A program made the translations under genes and the position numbers. The notes below the pieces were generated by a model, which saw only the letters and a program-made list of their open reading frames with translations, had not been told where the DNA came from and did not search any database. A stretch of DNA of 64,000 bases from Sedimentitalea sp039941015 (lineage in GTDB: Bacteria > Pseudomonadota > Alphaproteobacteria > Rhodobacterales > Rhodobacteraceae), in assembly GCF_039941015.1 (NCBI RefSeq), contig NZ_JBDVFI010000051.1. One strand, 5' to 3'. Positions 34,285 to 44,204 of this stretch are shown here, piece by piece; positions within the stretch are counted from its first letter, which is position 1, and each line of letters opens with the position of its first letter.

Positions 34285-35349
34285 ATGAATGATGGTACGA
34301 AACTGCTGGACGAGTTGAACGACCGCTCGCGCGAAGTGTTTCGGCGCGTTGTCGAGGGGTATCTGGAAACCGGCGACCCGATTGGCAGCCGCACCCTGAC
34401 ACGCACCCTAAGTGAAAAGGTCAGCGCGGCAACGATACGCAATGTGATGCAGGATCTTGAATATCTTGGTCTGCTGGACAGCCCGCATATCAGCGCCGGT
34501 CGAATACCGACACAGGTCGGACTGCGGATGTTTGTCGACGGTTTGCTCGAAGTTGGTGATCTGCACGACACCGACCGGCAAATGCTTGATGACACGGTAA
34601 AGCGGAATTCGAACGACGTCGTTAATGTGCTGGATCGTTTGGGTTCGGCACTGTCGGGCGTGACGCAAGGCGCATCACTGGTTCTGACCCCCAAACACGA
34701 GGCCGAAATCAGGCATATCGAATTTGTGTCGCTCGCCCATGATCGCGCCCTTGTCGTTATTGTGTTCTCCGATGGCCATGTGGAAAACCGCCTGTTCACC
34801 CCGCCGCCCGGTCAAACGCCGAGTTCGATGCGCGAGGCCGCGAATTTCCTGAATGCCCTGATCGAAGGTCGAACGCTCAGTGATGTGCGAAAACGGATTC
34901 AGACAGAGATCAGCGCCAGACGCCAGGAAATCGACAAACTGGCGCAGGACATGGTCGAAAGCGGTCTGGCAGTCTGGGAAGGCGAAGGCGAGGAAGCTGA
35001 CCGTTTGATTGTCCGCGGGCGCGCGAATCTGTTGGGCGGCGAGGATAATGGCGAAGAACTGGAGCGCATCCGAAACCTGTTTGATGACCTCGAACGCAAG
35101 CGTGACATCGAAGAATTTCTCCAACTCACCGAAGAAGGCGAAGGCGTGCGCATTTTTATCGGGTCAGAGAACAAACTTTTCTCACTTTCGGGTTCCTCTT
35201 TGGTGGTGTCTCCCTATATGAACTCTGATCGAAAGATCATTGGCGCGGTGGGCGTGATTGGCCCAACGCGCCTCAATTACGGGCGGATCGTGCCGATTGT
35301 GGATTACACGGCACAGCTGGTAGGTCGGTTGATTTCTGACCGCAGTTAG
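34285..35349 (+). CDS. hrcA: Heat-inducible transcription repressor HrcA
   Basis: The 354-residue protein has an N-terminal winged helix (ETGDPIGSRTLTRTLSEKVS, then AATIRNVMQDLEYLGLL) and the HrcA signature region SPHISAGRIPTQVGLRMFVDGLL. The C-terminal GAF-like domain ends IIGAVGVIGPTRLNYGRIVP. HrcA represses chaperonin genes through CIRCE operators; no CIRCE element was found in this intergenic region. The upstream region has TTGACC at 34234-34239 and an interrupted palindrome at 34218-34229. grpE follows after 9 bp. Confidence 0.96.
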   Translation: MNDGTKLLDELNDRSREVFRRVVEGYLETGDPIGSRTLTRTLSEKVSAATIRNVMQDLEYLGLLDSPHISAGRIPTQVGLRMFVDGLLEVGDLHDTDRQMLDDTVKRNSNDVVNVLDRLGSALSGVTQGASLVLTPKHEAEIRHIEFVSLAHDRALVVIVFSDGHVENRLFTPPPGQTPSSMREAANFLNALIEGRTLSDVRKRIQTEISARRQEIDKLAQDMVESGLAVWEGEGEEADRLIVRGRANLLGGEDNGEELERIRNLFDDLERKRDIEEFLQLTEEGEGVRIFIGSENKLFSLSGSSLVVSPYMNSDRKIIGAVGVIGPTRLNYGRIVPIVDYTAQLVGRLISDRS

Positions 35350-35358
35350 AGGTGAAAG

Positions 35359-35922
35359 ATGGCAGAGCCAAAGAACGACGATTTTCTGGATGATCTGGCG
35401 GCGATGGAAGCCGAGGCAGACGCCGAAGAAATGGCAGAGCTTGACGACGAGGCGATTGAACTGGATTCGATCCGCGCGGAACGTGATGAATACAAAGACC
35501 GCTATATGCGGACTTTGGCCGAGGCGGAAAACTCCCGCAAGCGCTCAGAGCGGGCACGCGTAGAGGCCGAGCGTTACGGCGGGTCGCGTTTGGCAAGAGA
35601 TGTTCTGCCGGTCTATGACAACATGAAACGTGCGCTGGATACCATTACCGACGAACAACGCGCTGCGTCCGCAGCCATGATCGAAGGCATCGAATTGACG
35701 ATGCGCGAATTGATCAATGTGTTCGGCAAGCATGGCATCGAAGTGATTTCGCCCGAAGTTGGCGATCGGTTCGACCCAAAGATCCACGAAGCCATGTTCG
35801 AAGCACCACTGCCCGGAACCAAAGCTGGCGACATCATTCAGGTATCTGCCGAAGGTTTCATGTTGCACGATCGGCTGTTGCGCCCGGCTCAGGTTGGGGT
35901 GTCATCGACGCCCGCCTCCTGA
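35359..35922 (+). CDS. grpE: Nucleotide exchange factor GrpE
   Basis: The 187-residue protein has an acidic N-terminus (about residues 1-40), a long coiled coil (RDEYKDRYMRTLAEAENSRK) and the GrpE beta domain (VIAP-like region IEVISPEVGDRFDPKIHEAM, later GYMLHDR-like EGFMLHDRLLRPAQVGVS). It releases ADP from DnaK. It is co-transcribed with hrcA, with AGAGGTG before the ATG. A hairpin terminator follows, overlapping the end of convergent mutS. Confidence 0.96.
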   Translation: MAEPKNDDFLDDLAAMEAEADAEEMAELDDEAIELDSIRAERDEYKDRYMRTLAEAENSRKRSERARVEAERYGGSRLARDVLPVYDNMKRALDTITDEQRAASAAMIEGIELTMRELINVFGKHGIEVISPEVGDRFDPKIHEAMFEAPLPGTKAGDIIQVSAEGFMLHDRLLRPAQVGVSSTPAS

Positions 35923-35945
35923 TCTCAGGACAATCACCATCTATC

Positions 35946-35976
35946 AGAGGCGGTCAGGTTTTGGCCGCCTCTTTCA
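35946..35976 (+). terminator. Rho-independent terminator after grpE
   Basis: AGAGGCGG (35946-35953) pairs with CCGCCTCT (35965-35972) and is followed by a short T-rich stretch. The right arm lies inside the last codons of mutS on the other strand. Confidence 0.7.
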
Positions 35977-38605
35977 ATTTATAGATCAGATCAAGTGCTG
36001 CCTTGGGTGACAGTTCGTCCGGATGAATGGTCTCGAGCAAGTCCAGCGCCGGCGATGGTACGGGTTCTGGCAACGGCGGCGGCGCTGCGGAAAACAGAGG
36101 CAAATCGTCGATCAGCGCCTTTTGGGTCGCGCCACCTTCGCGCTCGCCTTCTTCCAACGCCTTGAGCACCACGCGAGCCCGATCAAGGACCGATTGCGGC
36201 AGACCGGCCAGCTGTGCGACCTGCACGCCATAAGACCGATCCGCTGCACCCTTGCGAACCTCGTGCAGAAAGATCACTTCGCCCTGCCATTCCTTGACTG
36301 CAACCGTGGCATTATCTACGCCGGACAGCTTGCCAGCCAGCGCGGTCAATTCGTGGTAGTGCGTTGCAAACAGTGCACGGCATTGGTTGCTGGCGTGCAG
36401 ATGCTCAAGTGTCGCCCAGGCGATGGAGAGGCCGTCATAGGTGGCGGTACCACGCCCGATTTCATCAAGGATGACCAGCGCGCGATCATCTGCTTGGTTG
36501 AGGATCGCGGCTGTTTCGACCATTTCGACCATGAAGGTGGATCGCCCGCGCGCCAGATCATCTGAGGCGCCAACGCGGCTGAAAAGCTGACTGATGACAC
36601 CAATATGGGCGGTCGCCGCAGGCACATAGCTGCCCATCTGGGCCAACAGTGCGATCAGCGCATTCTGGCGAAGAAAGGTCGACTTACCTGCCATATTCGG
36701 CCCGGTCAGCAACCAAATTGCGGCACCGGTCCCGGCAGTCAGATCACAATCATTCGCGATGAAACTATCACCACCTTGCTGACGCAGCGCTTGTTCCACG
36801 ACAGGATGCCGCCCACCGGTAATGTCAAAGCTACGGCTGGTGTCGACCCGCGGGCGACACCAATTCTCGGCCCTCGCCAGATCGGCGAGTGCGGTTGCCA
36901 GATCAAGCTCTGCAAGGGCTCGTGCGGCGGCGTTCAAACGGGCGGCTTCGGCAAGAATAGAGCCTCTTATACCCTCATAGAGCCGCTTTTCGATCTCAAG
37001 CGCGCGGTTTCCGGCGTTCAGGATCTTGGTTTCCATCTCGCTGAGTTCGACGGTGGTAAAGCGAACCTGATTTGCCGTGGTCTGACGATGGATATAGCTT
37101 TCTGACAGAGGTGCAGAGAGCATCTTTTCCGCGTGGGTCGACGTGGTTTCGATGAAATAGCCCAGCACGTTGTTGTGCTTGATCTTGAGCGAGGCAATGC
37201 CCGTGTGTTCGGCATAGCGTTTTTGAAGCCCTGCAATCACTGACCGGCCTTCATCCCGCAAGGTGCGGGCCTCGTCGAGATCAGGGTCATAGCCGGTCGC
37301 GACAAACCCACCGTCGCGCGCCAAGAGCGGCGGTACGGCGACCAGCGCGGCATCAAGCAGGGCAGAGAGATCGTCAAAGCCGTTCAGATCGTTGGCTGCG
37401 CTCGCAAGAAGTGGCGGCAACTCACAAGCCTGGCACTGTCGTGCAATGACCTCGGCCTGTTCAAGCGCGTTGCGGACAGCCGCCAAATCCCTTGGACCAC
37501 CACGATCCAGCGAAAGGCGAGACAGCGCGCGATCAAGGTCCGGGGCCTTGCGCAAGGCGGTGCGCAGATCTGCGGCAAGACGGTCCTGCTCGATTGCAAA
37601 ATCAACCGCAGCAAGGCGGGATTGCACAGTATCCAGATTTCGCGATGGGCTGGACAAGCGTTGTTCTAAGAGGCGCGCGCCACCCGGCGTGACGGTGCGA
37701 TCTATTACGGCGAGAAGCGATCCGGCGCGACTTCCTGAAAGGGATCGGGTCAGTTCCAGATTGCGTCGGGTCGCAGCATCAATCTGAACGACACGATCCT
37801 CGGATTCGCGCACCGGGGTCTGCAACAGGGGCAAGCGACCCTTTTGGGTGATTTCGAGATAATCGATCAGAGCGCCCATCGCCGATATCTCGGCCCGCCC
37901 AAAGCTTCCGAATGCCTCAAGCGTGCCGACCGAGAACAAGCTGCACAGGCGCTTGTCGGCGGCGGTGCTGTCAAAGCTGGCCCGCCCAAGCGGTGAAAGC
38001 GCGACACCTAGATCGCTGGCGACATCATACAAACCCTCAGTGCCGCCATCGCTGACAATAAGTTCGGATGGTGCCAGCCGGGCGAGTTCGGGCCCAAGCC
38101 GCGCACGATTCAGCGGCATCACGTGAAACGCTCCGGTCGATATATCGGCCCATGCCAGCGCCGATTGATCTCGTACCTCGGCAAAGGCGGCGAGGAAATT
38201 GTGACGTCTGGCTTCAAGTAGCGCGTCTTCGGTTAGCGTGCCCGGGGTGACAAGGCGAACAACCTCGCGTTTCACCACGGACTTAGAGCCGCGTTTCTTG
38301 GCTTCTGCCGGGCTTTCTATCTGTTCACAGACGGCAACACGAAAGCCTTTGCGGATCAGGGTCAGAAAATATCCTTCGGCGGCATGGTAAGGCACCCCGC
38401 ACATGGGGATATCGGCGCCGTCATGTTTGCCACGCTTGGTCAGCGCGATATCCAGTGCTTCGGCGGCGGCAACCGCGTCGTCAAAGAACATCTCGTAGAA
38501 ATCGCCCATACGATAGAACAGCAACGCGTCCTTATGGTCGGCCTTGATCTCAAGATATTGCGCCATCATTGGCGTGACATTGGCCACAGATTTTCCCCCG
38601 GTCAT
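35954..38605 (-). CDS. mutS: DNA mismatch repair protein MutS
   Basis: About 883 residues. The mismatch-reading Phe-x-Glu motif is in YRMGDFYEMFFDDA near the N-terminus. The C-terminal ATPase has Walker A LTGPNMAGKSTFLRQN, the signature region DDLARGRSTFMVEM and Walker B ALVILDEIGRGTATYDG. MutS recognises mismatches and recruits MutL. ATG 38605 (MTGGKSVANVTPMM) is preferred; a frame extending to 38707 adds 34 residues unlike the family. It is divergent from maeB. Confidence 0.96.
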   Translation of the reverse strand: MTGGKSVANVTPMMAQYLEIKADHKDALLFYRMGDFYEMFFDDAVAAAEALDIALTKRGKHDGADIPMCGVPYHAAEGYFLTLIRKGFRVAVCEQIESPAEAKKRGSKSVVKREVVRLVTPGTLTEDALLEARRHNFLAAFAEVRDQSALAWADISTGAFHVMPLNRARLGPELARLAPSELIVSDGGTEGLYDVASDLGVALSPLGRASFDSTAADKRLCSLFSVGTLEAFGSFGRAEISAMGALIDYLEITQKGRLPLLQTPVRESEDRVVQIDAATRRNLELTRSLSGSRAGSLLAVIDRTVTPGGARLLEQRLSSPSRNLDTVQSRLAAVDFAIEQDRLAADLRTALRKAPDLDRALSRLSLDRGGPRDLAAVRNALEQAEVIARQCQACELPPLLASAANDLNGFDDLSALLDAALVAVPPLLARDGGFVATGYDPDLDEARTLRDEGRSVIAGLQKRYAEHTGIASLKIKHNNVLGYFIETTSTHAEKMLSAPLSESYIHRQTTANQVRFTTVELSEMETKILNAGNRALEIEKRLYEGIRGSILAEAARLNAAARALAELDLATALADLARAENWCRPRVDTSRSFDITGGRHPVVEQALRQQGGDSFIANDCDLTAGTGAAIWLLTGPNMAGKSTFLRQNALIALLAQMGSYVPAATAHIGVISQLFSRVGASDDLARGRSTFMVEMVETAAILNQADDRALVILDEIGRGTATYDGLSIAWATLEHLHASNQCRALFATHYHELTALAGKLSGVDNATVAVKEWQGEVIFLHEVRKGAADRSYGVQVAQLAGLPQSVLDRARVVLKALEEGEREGGATQKALIDDLPLFSAAPPPLPEPVPSPALDLLETIHPDELSPKAALDLIYKLKEAAKT

Positions 38606-38724
38606 CGCAACCTGCGCGACCTTACAAACGCCCAAGACGCGACGAAAGGCGAAAACGCATTCCTGTTGAGGCTCACCGTGCGGCGGGGTATGACGCGTGA
38701 ACCGCAAATAGGAGAATGCCGGTC

Positions 38725-40980
38725 ATGGCCAAGTTGAAGTACACCCGCGATGAAGCGTTGACGTTTCACTTGGAGCCGACACCGGGCAAGTTCGAAATCC
38801 AGGCCACAGTGCCGATGAACACACAGCGGGATTTGTCGCTGGCCTATTCTCCGGGCGTCGCCATCCCATGCGAAGAAATCGCCGCCAACCCGGAAACGGC
38901 ATATGATTACACCAACAAGGGCAACCTCGTAGCGGTGATTTCGAACGGCACAGCGGTTCTGGGGCTGGGCAATCTCGGAGCGCTTGGATCAAAGCCGGTG
39001 ATGGAGGGCAAGGCCGTTCTGTTCAAACGGTTCGCCGATGTGAACAGCATCGATATCGAACTGGACACCGAGGACGTTGCCGATTTCTGCAAGGCGGTCA
39101 GGCTGATGGCACCGACGTTTGGGGGCATCAACCTTGAGGATATCAAGGCGCCGGATTGCTTCATCATTGAACAGCAGCTCAAGGAAGAGCTGGATATCCC
39201 CGTGTTTCACGACGATCAGCACGGCACCGCCGTGATTTGCGCAGCTGGCCTGATCAACGCGCTGCACTTGTCGAACAAAAAGATCGAAGACGTCAAGATC
39301 GTGCTGAACGGGGCGGGTGCTGCGGGGATCGCCTGTCTGGAGCTACTCAAGTCAATGGGCGCGCGGAATGAGAACTGCATCATGTGCGACACCAAGGGTG
39401 TGATCTGGCAAGGTCGGACCGAGGGCATGAACCAGTGGAAGTCCGGCCATGCGGTCAAGACCGAAGCGCGCACGCTCGAAGACGCGATGAAGGGGGCCGA
39501 TGTGTTCCTAGGCGTCAGTGTCAAAGGGGCGGTCACCCAGGATATGGTCGCGTCAATGGCCGACAATCCGGTGATTTTTGCGATGGCCAACCCCGATCCC
39601 GAGATTACGCCGGAAGAAGCCCACGAAGTGCGGGTGGATGCGATCGTCGCCACCGGGCGCAGCGATTACCCCAATCAGGTGAACAACGTTCTGGGCTTTC
39701 CATATCTGTTCCGGGGCGCGTTGGATATTCATGCCCGCGCTATCAATGACGAGATGAAGATCGCCTGCGCCCATGCGCTGGCACAGCTCGCGCGCGAGGA
39801 TGTGCCGGACGAGGTGGCGCTGGCTTACGGTGAAAACCTGACGTTCGGCCGCGACTACATCATTCCAACGCCGTTTGATCCGCGTCTGATCCACCGTATC
39901 CCGCCAGCGGTTGCGCGGGCCGGGATGGACACGGGTGCCGCGCGGCGTCCGATCATCGACATGGATGCCTATGAACTGACGCTCAAGGCTCGGATGGATC
40001 CAACGGCCAGCATTCTGCGCGGTTTGAATGCCCGGGCGCGCGCCGCCAAGGCACGAATGATTTTTGCCGAGGGCGATGATCCACGTGTGTTGCGTGCAGC
40101 CGTCACCTATCAGCGGTCGGGTCTGGGCAAGGCGCTGGTTGTCGGACGTCCTGACGAGGTCAAGGCGTTACTGGAGACGGTCGGTCTCGGCGATGCTGCC
40201 CGCGAGTTAGAGGTCGTCAATGCGGCCAACACCCAGCATCTCGATACCTACAAAGAGTTTCTCTACGAACGATTGCAGCGTCGTGGGTTTGACCGGCAGG
40301 ATATTCACCGACTCGCCGCACGGGACAGGCATGTATTTTCGGCCCTGATGTTGGCCCACGGACATGGCGACGGGTTGGTCACTGGAGCAACCCGGAAGTC
40401 GGCGCATATTCTGGATCGCATCAACCATGTTTTTGATGCTGATCCTGCGCATGGTGTGGCCGGTGTGACGGCCCTCTTGCACAAGGGGCGGATTGTTCTG
40501 ATCGCGGATACGTTGGTACAGGAATGGCCCGATGCCGAAGATCTCGCGACAATCGCTGAACGGGCAGCGGATGTGGCGCGCCACATGGGTCTTGAACCCC
40601 GCGTCGCATTCGTGAGCTTTTCAACCTTTGGCTATCCCGTCTCCGAGCGCGCGGAAAAGATGCATCAGGCCCCCGGAGTGCTCAAGGCGCGCGGTGTTGA
40701 TTTCGAATTTGAGGGTGAGATGACCGTGGATGTCGCCCTGAATGCGCAATCACAGGCGGCTTATCCGTTTTCGCGCCTGACGGGTCCCGCGAATATTCTG
40801 GTGGTGCCCGCGCGGCATTCGGCCAGTATTTCGGTCAAGCTGATGCAGGAAATGGGCGGCGCAACAGTGATCGGGCCGATCCTGTCGGGTCTGGATAAGC
40901 CCATTCAGATTTGTTCGTCGATTTCCACTGCCAATGACATCGTGAATATGGCGGTTCTGGCGTCCTGCAAGATCGGCTGA
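38725..40980 (+). CDS. maeB: NADP-dependent malic enzyme with phosphotransacetylase-like domain
   Basis: About 751 residues. The N-terminal malic enzyme half shows SLAYSPGVAIPC, the catalytic region LFKRFADVNSIDIELDT, FHDDQHGTAVI and the nucleotide motif VLNGAGAAGIA. The C-terminal half (from about residue 430) is a phosphate acetyltransferase-like domain that is thought to be regulatory in MaeB enzymes. It decarboxylates malate to pyruvate with NADP. An ATG at 38716 is also in frame, but AGGAG at 38711-38715 spaces better with 38725. A hairpin terminator follows. Confidence 0.94.
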   Translation: MAKLKYTRDEALTFHLEPTPGKFEIQATVPMNTQRDLSLAYSPGVAIPCEEIAANPETAYDYTNKGNLVAVISNGTAVLGLGNLGALGSKPVMEGKAVLFKRFADVNSIDIELDTEDVADFCKAVRLMAPTFGGINLEDIKAPDCFIIEQQLKEELDIPVFHDDQHGTAVICAAGLINALHLSNKKIEDVKIVLNGAGAAGIACLELLKSMGARNENCIMCDTKGVIWQGRTEGMNQWKSGHAVKTEARTLEDAMKGADVFLGVSVKGAVTQDMVASMADNPVIFAMANPDPEITPEEAHEVRVDAIVATGRSDYPNQVNNVLGFPYLFRGALDIHARAINDEMKIACAHALAQLAREDVPDEVALAYGENLTFGRDYIIPTPFDPRLIHRIPPAVARAGMDTGAARRPIIDMDAYELTLKARMDPTASILRGLNARARAAKARMIFAEGDDPRVLRAAVTYQRSGLGKALVVGRPDEVKALLETVGLGDAARELEVVNAANTQHLDTYKEFLYERLQRRGFDRQDIHRLAARDRHVFSALMLAHGHGDGLVTGATRKSAHILDRINHVFDADPAHGVAGVTALLHKGRIVLIADTLVQEWPDAEDLATIAERAADVARHMGLEPRVAFVSFSTFGYPVSERAEKMHQAPGVLKARGVDFEFEGEMTVDVALNAQSQAAYPFSRLTGPANILVVPARHSASISVKLMQEMGGATVIGPILSGLDKPIQICSSISTANDIVNMAVLASCKIG

Positions 40981-41463
40981 TACCGCTTCATGTCGTTGTC
41001 TCAGTCAAAAGGCGACGACATTTTCGGATATTCAAACGATCCCTGAGAGGTTCAGGGTATTTTTGCGGGCGCGGTTAGCGCCTCGTCATATGCTGAATCT
41101 GCATGGCGCCTGTTGCGTGTCATGTCGCTGTTGCCGATGATCGCAAAGCCATTGCGGGACGGATGGCATTAGCGAGGGACTGCTCGTCAAGAACCGGCTC
41201 CAGCCTGGTTTGGATACGCCGAATCAGTGGAGCGGCCTCTACTTCTGAAGCCATACCGTTTCGGGAATTCGAGTTCCGTGACCGCGATGAAGCCCGTTTT
41301 TTGCCTCTTCCGTGTGCAGATCGATTCACTCAATTCGCAGGTTTTTCTAATTCTCCGGGCTACTTGGTGTTGCCTGGAGTCACCCAATTTCATCAAAGAC
41401 GTAATAAAAACAATAGGTTAATTGTCACGTAACCTCCCAATCAGCTCAATCCCGCAACCAAAA
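40981..41463. other. Intergenic region between maeB and preT without a recognised gene
   Basis: The 544-bp gap up to preT holds the maeB terminator near its left end and the preT operator and promoter at its right end. Between 41065 and 41460 open frames on both strands are short, lack ribosome-binding sites and have no recognisable motifs. GGTTA (41416-41420) and TAACC (41430-41434) form a small inverted repeat. The middle may be decayed coding sequence; nothing firm can be said. Confidence 0.5.
41041..41064 (+). terminator. Rho-independent terminator after maeB
   Basis: CCCTGA (41041-41046) pairs with TCAGGG (41052-41057) around a five-base loop, followed by TATTTTTG. It lies 60 bp after the maeB stop. 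Confidence 0.8.
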
Positions 41464-41481
41464 TTTGACCGTTTGATAAAA
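41464..41481 (+). promoter_or_regulatory. RutR-type operator upstream of preT
   Basis: TTTGACCGTTTGATAAAA agrees at 15 of 18 positions with the perfect palindrome in front of the amidase gene (44934-44951). The left arm TTTGACC is intact and the right arm is degenerate. It lies 43 bp before the preT ATG. E. coli RutR recognises TTGACC-N4-GGTCAA-like sites, so RutR-type control is the likely meaning. Confidence 0.6.
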
Positions 41482-41524
41482 TTCTGAGTTGTGGCAAGCT
41501 AAAAAAAACGCTCAGGGAGATTCA

Positions 41525-42847
41525 ATGACCAGCCCTCATACACCCGGCCTCGTCGCCGGACGTCTTGATGCCGAAGAGATCGCTTTGAATTTTGCCGATC
41601 TGCATCCAGCCTATGATCCACATGAAGCGGCAGTGGCAGCGGACCGATGTTACTTCTGCCACGATGCGCCGTGTGTCACGGCTTGCCCAACAGATATCGA
41701 TATTCCTCTGTTTGTCCGCCAGATCTCCACAGGCCAACCCGAGGCGGCGGCGCAGACGATCTTTGAACAGAACATCCTGGGCGGAATGTGCGCGCGGGTC
41801 TGTCCGACGGAAACGCTCTGTGAAGAAGCCTGTGTTCGCGAAGCAGCCGAGGGCAAACCGGTCGAGATCGGACGCCTGCAACGGTTCGCGACCGATGCCG
41901 CGATGGCGCGACAAGGGCATCCATTCTTGCGGGCAGAGACCACAGGTAAAAGCATCGGTGTCATCGGTTCGGGGCCAGCAGGTCTCGCCTGCGCGCATCG
42001 CCTTGCGATGAAGGGTCACGCTGTCACCATCTACGAAGCACGCGAGCGTCCCGGCGGGTTGAATGAATTTGGCCTCGCCGCTTACAAGACAACCGAAGAC
42101 TTCGCCGCGCGCGAGATTGACTGGCTGCTTGGCATTGGCGGTATCACGGTGGCTTATGGCAAGACATTTGGGGACAATATCGATCTGCCTGCCCTGCAGC
42201 AGGAGCATGATGCAGTGTTCCTTGGTGTCGGACTTGCTGGTGTGAACGCGCTTGGCTTACCCGGTTTCGACCTCCCCGGTGTGCGCAACGCAGTTGATTT
42301 CATCGCAGAGCTGCGTCAGGCCGATGACAAGACGTCCATACCCGTTGGGCGTGATGTGGTGGTGATCGGGGGCGGCATGACGGCGATTGACGCGGCGGTA
42401 CAATCCCGGCTGCTGGGTGCTGCGAATGTAACGTTGGCCTATCGCCGCGGATGCGACGCAATGGGCGCAAGCGGGTTTGAACAAGACCTTGCCGCAAAAC
42501 ATGGTGTGCGCTTGATGACCAATGCCACGCCGGTTGCAGTCCATGGTGATGGTGCAGTTCAGGAAATTGAACTGGAGCATACGCAGGCCGCCAATGGCAC
42601 CTTGCAAGCCACCGGCGAGCGCTTTCGCGTGCCAGCCGATCAGGTGTTGTTGGCGATCGGCCAGACCCTGACCCAAGATGCGGGCCTCGCCACAGAGCGC
42701 GGCAAGATTTCAGTCACCGGACCCGGACGCACCAGCCTTGCTGGCGTCTGGGCGGGAGGCGACTGTACACCGGGCGAGGATCTGACCGTGGTCGCCGTCG
42801 CCGAAGGCCGCGATGCCGCCGAGGACATTCACGCCGCACTTTCATAG
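41525..42847 (+). CDS. preT: NAD-dependent dihydropyrimidine dehydrogenase subunit PreT
   Basis: The 440-residue protein resembles the N-terminal part of mammalian dihydropyrimidine dehydrogenase. It has Cys-rich Fe-S motifs (DRCYFCHDAPCVTACPTDID; GGMCARVCPTETLCEEACVR). An FAD-binding GSGPAGLACAHRLAMKGH follows, then a second nucleotide motif VVVIGGGMTAIDAA. PreT takes electrons from NAD(P)H and passes them to PreA for reduction of uracil and thymine. ATG 41525 follows AGGGAGA; an upstream in-frame ATG at 41489 would lie only eight bases beyond the operator. preA is 48 bp downstream. Confidence 0.93.
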   Translation: MTSPHTPGLVAGRLDAEEIALNFADLHPAYDPHEAAVAADRCYFCHDAPCVTACPTDIDIPLFVRQISTGQPEAAAQTIFEQNILGGMCARVCPTETLCEEACVREAAEGKPVEIGRLQRFATDAAMARQGHPFLRAETTGKSIGVIGSGPAGLACAHRLAMKGHAVTIYEARERPGGLNEFGLAAYKTTEDFAAREIDWLLGIGGITVAYGKTFGDNIDLPALQQEHDAVFLGVGLAGVNALGLPGFDLPGVRNAVDFIAELRQADDKTSIPVGRDVVVIGGGMTAIDAAVQSRLLGAANVTLAYRRGCDAMGASGFEQDLAAKHGVRLMTNATPVAVHGDGAVQEIELEHTQAANGTLQATGERFRVPADQVLLAIGQTLTQDAGLATERGKISVTGPGRTSLAGVWAGGDCTPGEDLTVVAVAEGRDAAEDIHAALS

Positions 42848-42895
42848 CGCCGCGCCCAACACATGTCGGGCCCCGGCCCGGAAAGGACCAATACA

Positions 42896-44200
42896 ATGGC
42901 AGACCTGACAACCGATTTTCTGGGCATCAAAAGCCCCAACCCCTTTTGGCTCGCCTCGGCCCCGCCGACGGACAAGGAATACAATGTGCGCCGTGCGTTT
43001 GATGCCGGTTGGGGCGGCGTGGTTTGGAAAACTCTGGGTGAGGCCGGCCCTCCTGTCGTTAATGTCAACGGCCCGCGGTATGGCGCGATCTGGGGGGCCG
43101 ACCGGCGGCTCTTGGGCCTCAACAATATCGAACTGATCACCGACCGCCCGCTTGAGGTAAACCTCGAAGAAATGACGCGGGTGAAATGTGACTATCCGGA
43201 TCATGCGGTTATCGCGTCGATCATGGTGCCGTGCGAGGAGGCATCGTGGAAGGCGATTCTGCCCCGCGTTGCAGAAACCGGTGCGGATGGGATCGAACTG
43301 AACTTTGGTTGCCCGCACGGGATGAGCGAACGGGGCATGGGGGCCGCGGTCGGTCAGGTGCCAGAATACATTCAGATGGTCGCCGAATGGTGCAAACAAT
43401 ATTACGACCAGCCGGTAATCGTAAAGCTGACGCCGAATATCACCGATATCCGCTATCCGGCCCGTGCGGCGAAGGCGGGCGGGGCAGACGCAGTCAGCCT
43501 GATCAATACCGTATCCTCGATCACCTCTGTCAATCTCGACACGTTCAGCCCGGAACCAAGCATTGATGGCAAGGGCAGTCATGGCGGTTATTGCGGCCCG
43601 GCGGTCAAGCCCATCGCGTTGAACATGGTGGCCGAAATCGCCCGCGATCCCGCAACACAAGGCATGCCGATTTCCGGCATCGGCGGCATCACCACGTGGC
43701 GCGACGCGGCGGAATACATCGCACTTGGATGTGGCAACGTTCAGGTCTGCACCGCCGCCATGACCTATGGCTTCCGGATCGTCGAAGAAATGAAGCGTGG
43801 CTTGTCACAATGGATGGATGAAAAAGGCTATGCCACGATCGAAGACTTCCGGGGTCGTGCGGCGCCCAATGTCACCGACTGGCAGTATCTGAACCTGAAT
43901 TACGTTACCAAGGCGCGCATCGATCAGGATGCCTGTATCAAGTGTGGCCGTTGCTATGCTGCATGCGAAGATACTTCGCATCAGGCCATCACCATGAGCG
44001 AAGACAGGGTGTTTGATGTGGATGACAGCGAATGCGTCGCTTGCAACCTGTGTCTTGATGTCTGTCCCGTAGAAGAGTGCATCACGATGGAGCGCCTCGA
44101 AGCAGGCACAACCGATCCCCGGACGGGGCGGGTGATTCCGGCGGAACACGCAGATTGGACATCACACCCCAACAACCCGATGGCGCGGGCGGCGGAATAA
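42896..44200 (+). CDS. preA: NAD-dependent dihydropyrimidine dehydrogenase subunit PreA
   Basis: The 434-residue protein has an FMN-binding dihydroorotate-dehydrogenase-like barrel (NPFWLASAPPTDKEYNVRRA; ELNFGCPHGMSERGMG; ISGIGGITTWRDAAEYIALG). Two C-terminal 4Fe-4S clusters follow (CIKCGRCYAACE and CVACNLCLDVCP). It reduces uracil and thymine to the 5,6-dihydro forms with electrons from PreT. ATG 42896 follows GGAAAGGA. Its stop lies 4 bp from the end of the convergent rutR-like gene. Confidence 0.94.
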   Translation: MADLTTDFLGIKSPNPFWLASAPPTDKEYNVRRAFDAGWGGVVWKTLGEAGPPVVNVNGPRYGAIWGADRRLLGLNNIELITDRPLEVNLEEMTRVKCDYPDHAVIASIMVPCEEASWKAILPRVAETGADGIELNFGCPHGMSERGMGAAVGQVPEYIQMVAEWCKQYYDQPVIVKLTPNITDIRYPARAAKAGGADAVSLINTVSSITSVNLDTFSPEPSIDGKGSHGGYCGPAVKPIALNMVAEIARDPATQGMPISGIGGITTWRDAAEYIALGCGNVQVCTAAMTYGFRIVEEMKRGLSQWMDEKGYATIEDFRGRAAPNVTDWQYLNLNYVTKARIDQDACIKCGRCYAACEDTSHQAITMSEDRVFDVDDSECVACNLCLDVCPVEECITMERLEAGTTDPRTGRVIPAEHADWTSHPNNPMARAAE

Positions 44201-44204
44201 CGGC

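Noticed and set aside
38113..38128. Possible third parS site (TCACGTGAAAC core) inside mutS
   Set aside because: Only 12 of 16 positions match the perfect parS; both flanks are degenerate.
41103..41432. 109-codon plus-strand frame between maeB and preT
   Set aside because: No ribosome-binding site, no recognisable motif and competing frames on the other strand; treated as non-coding.
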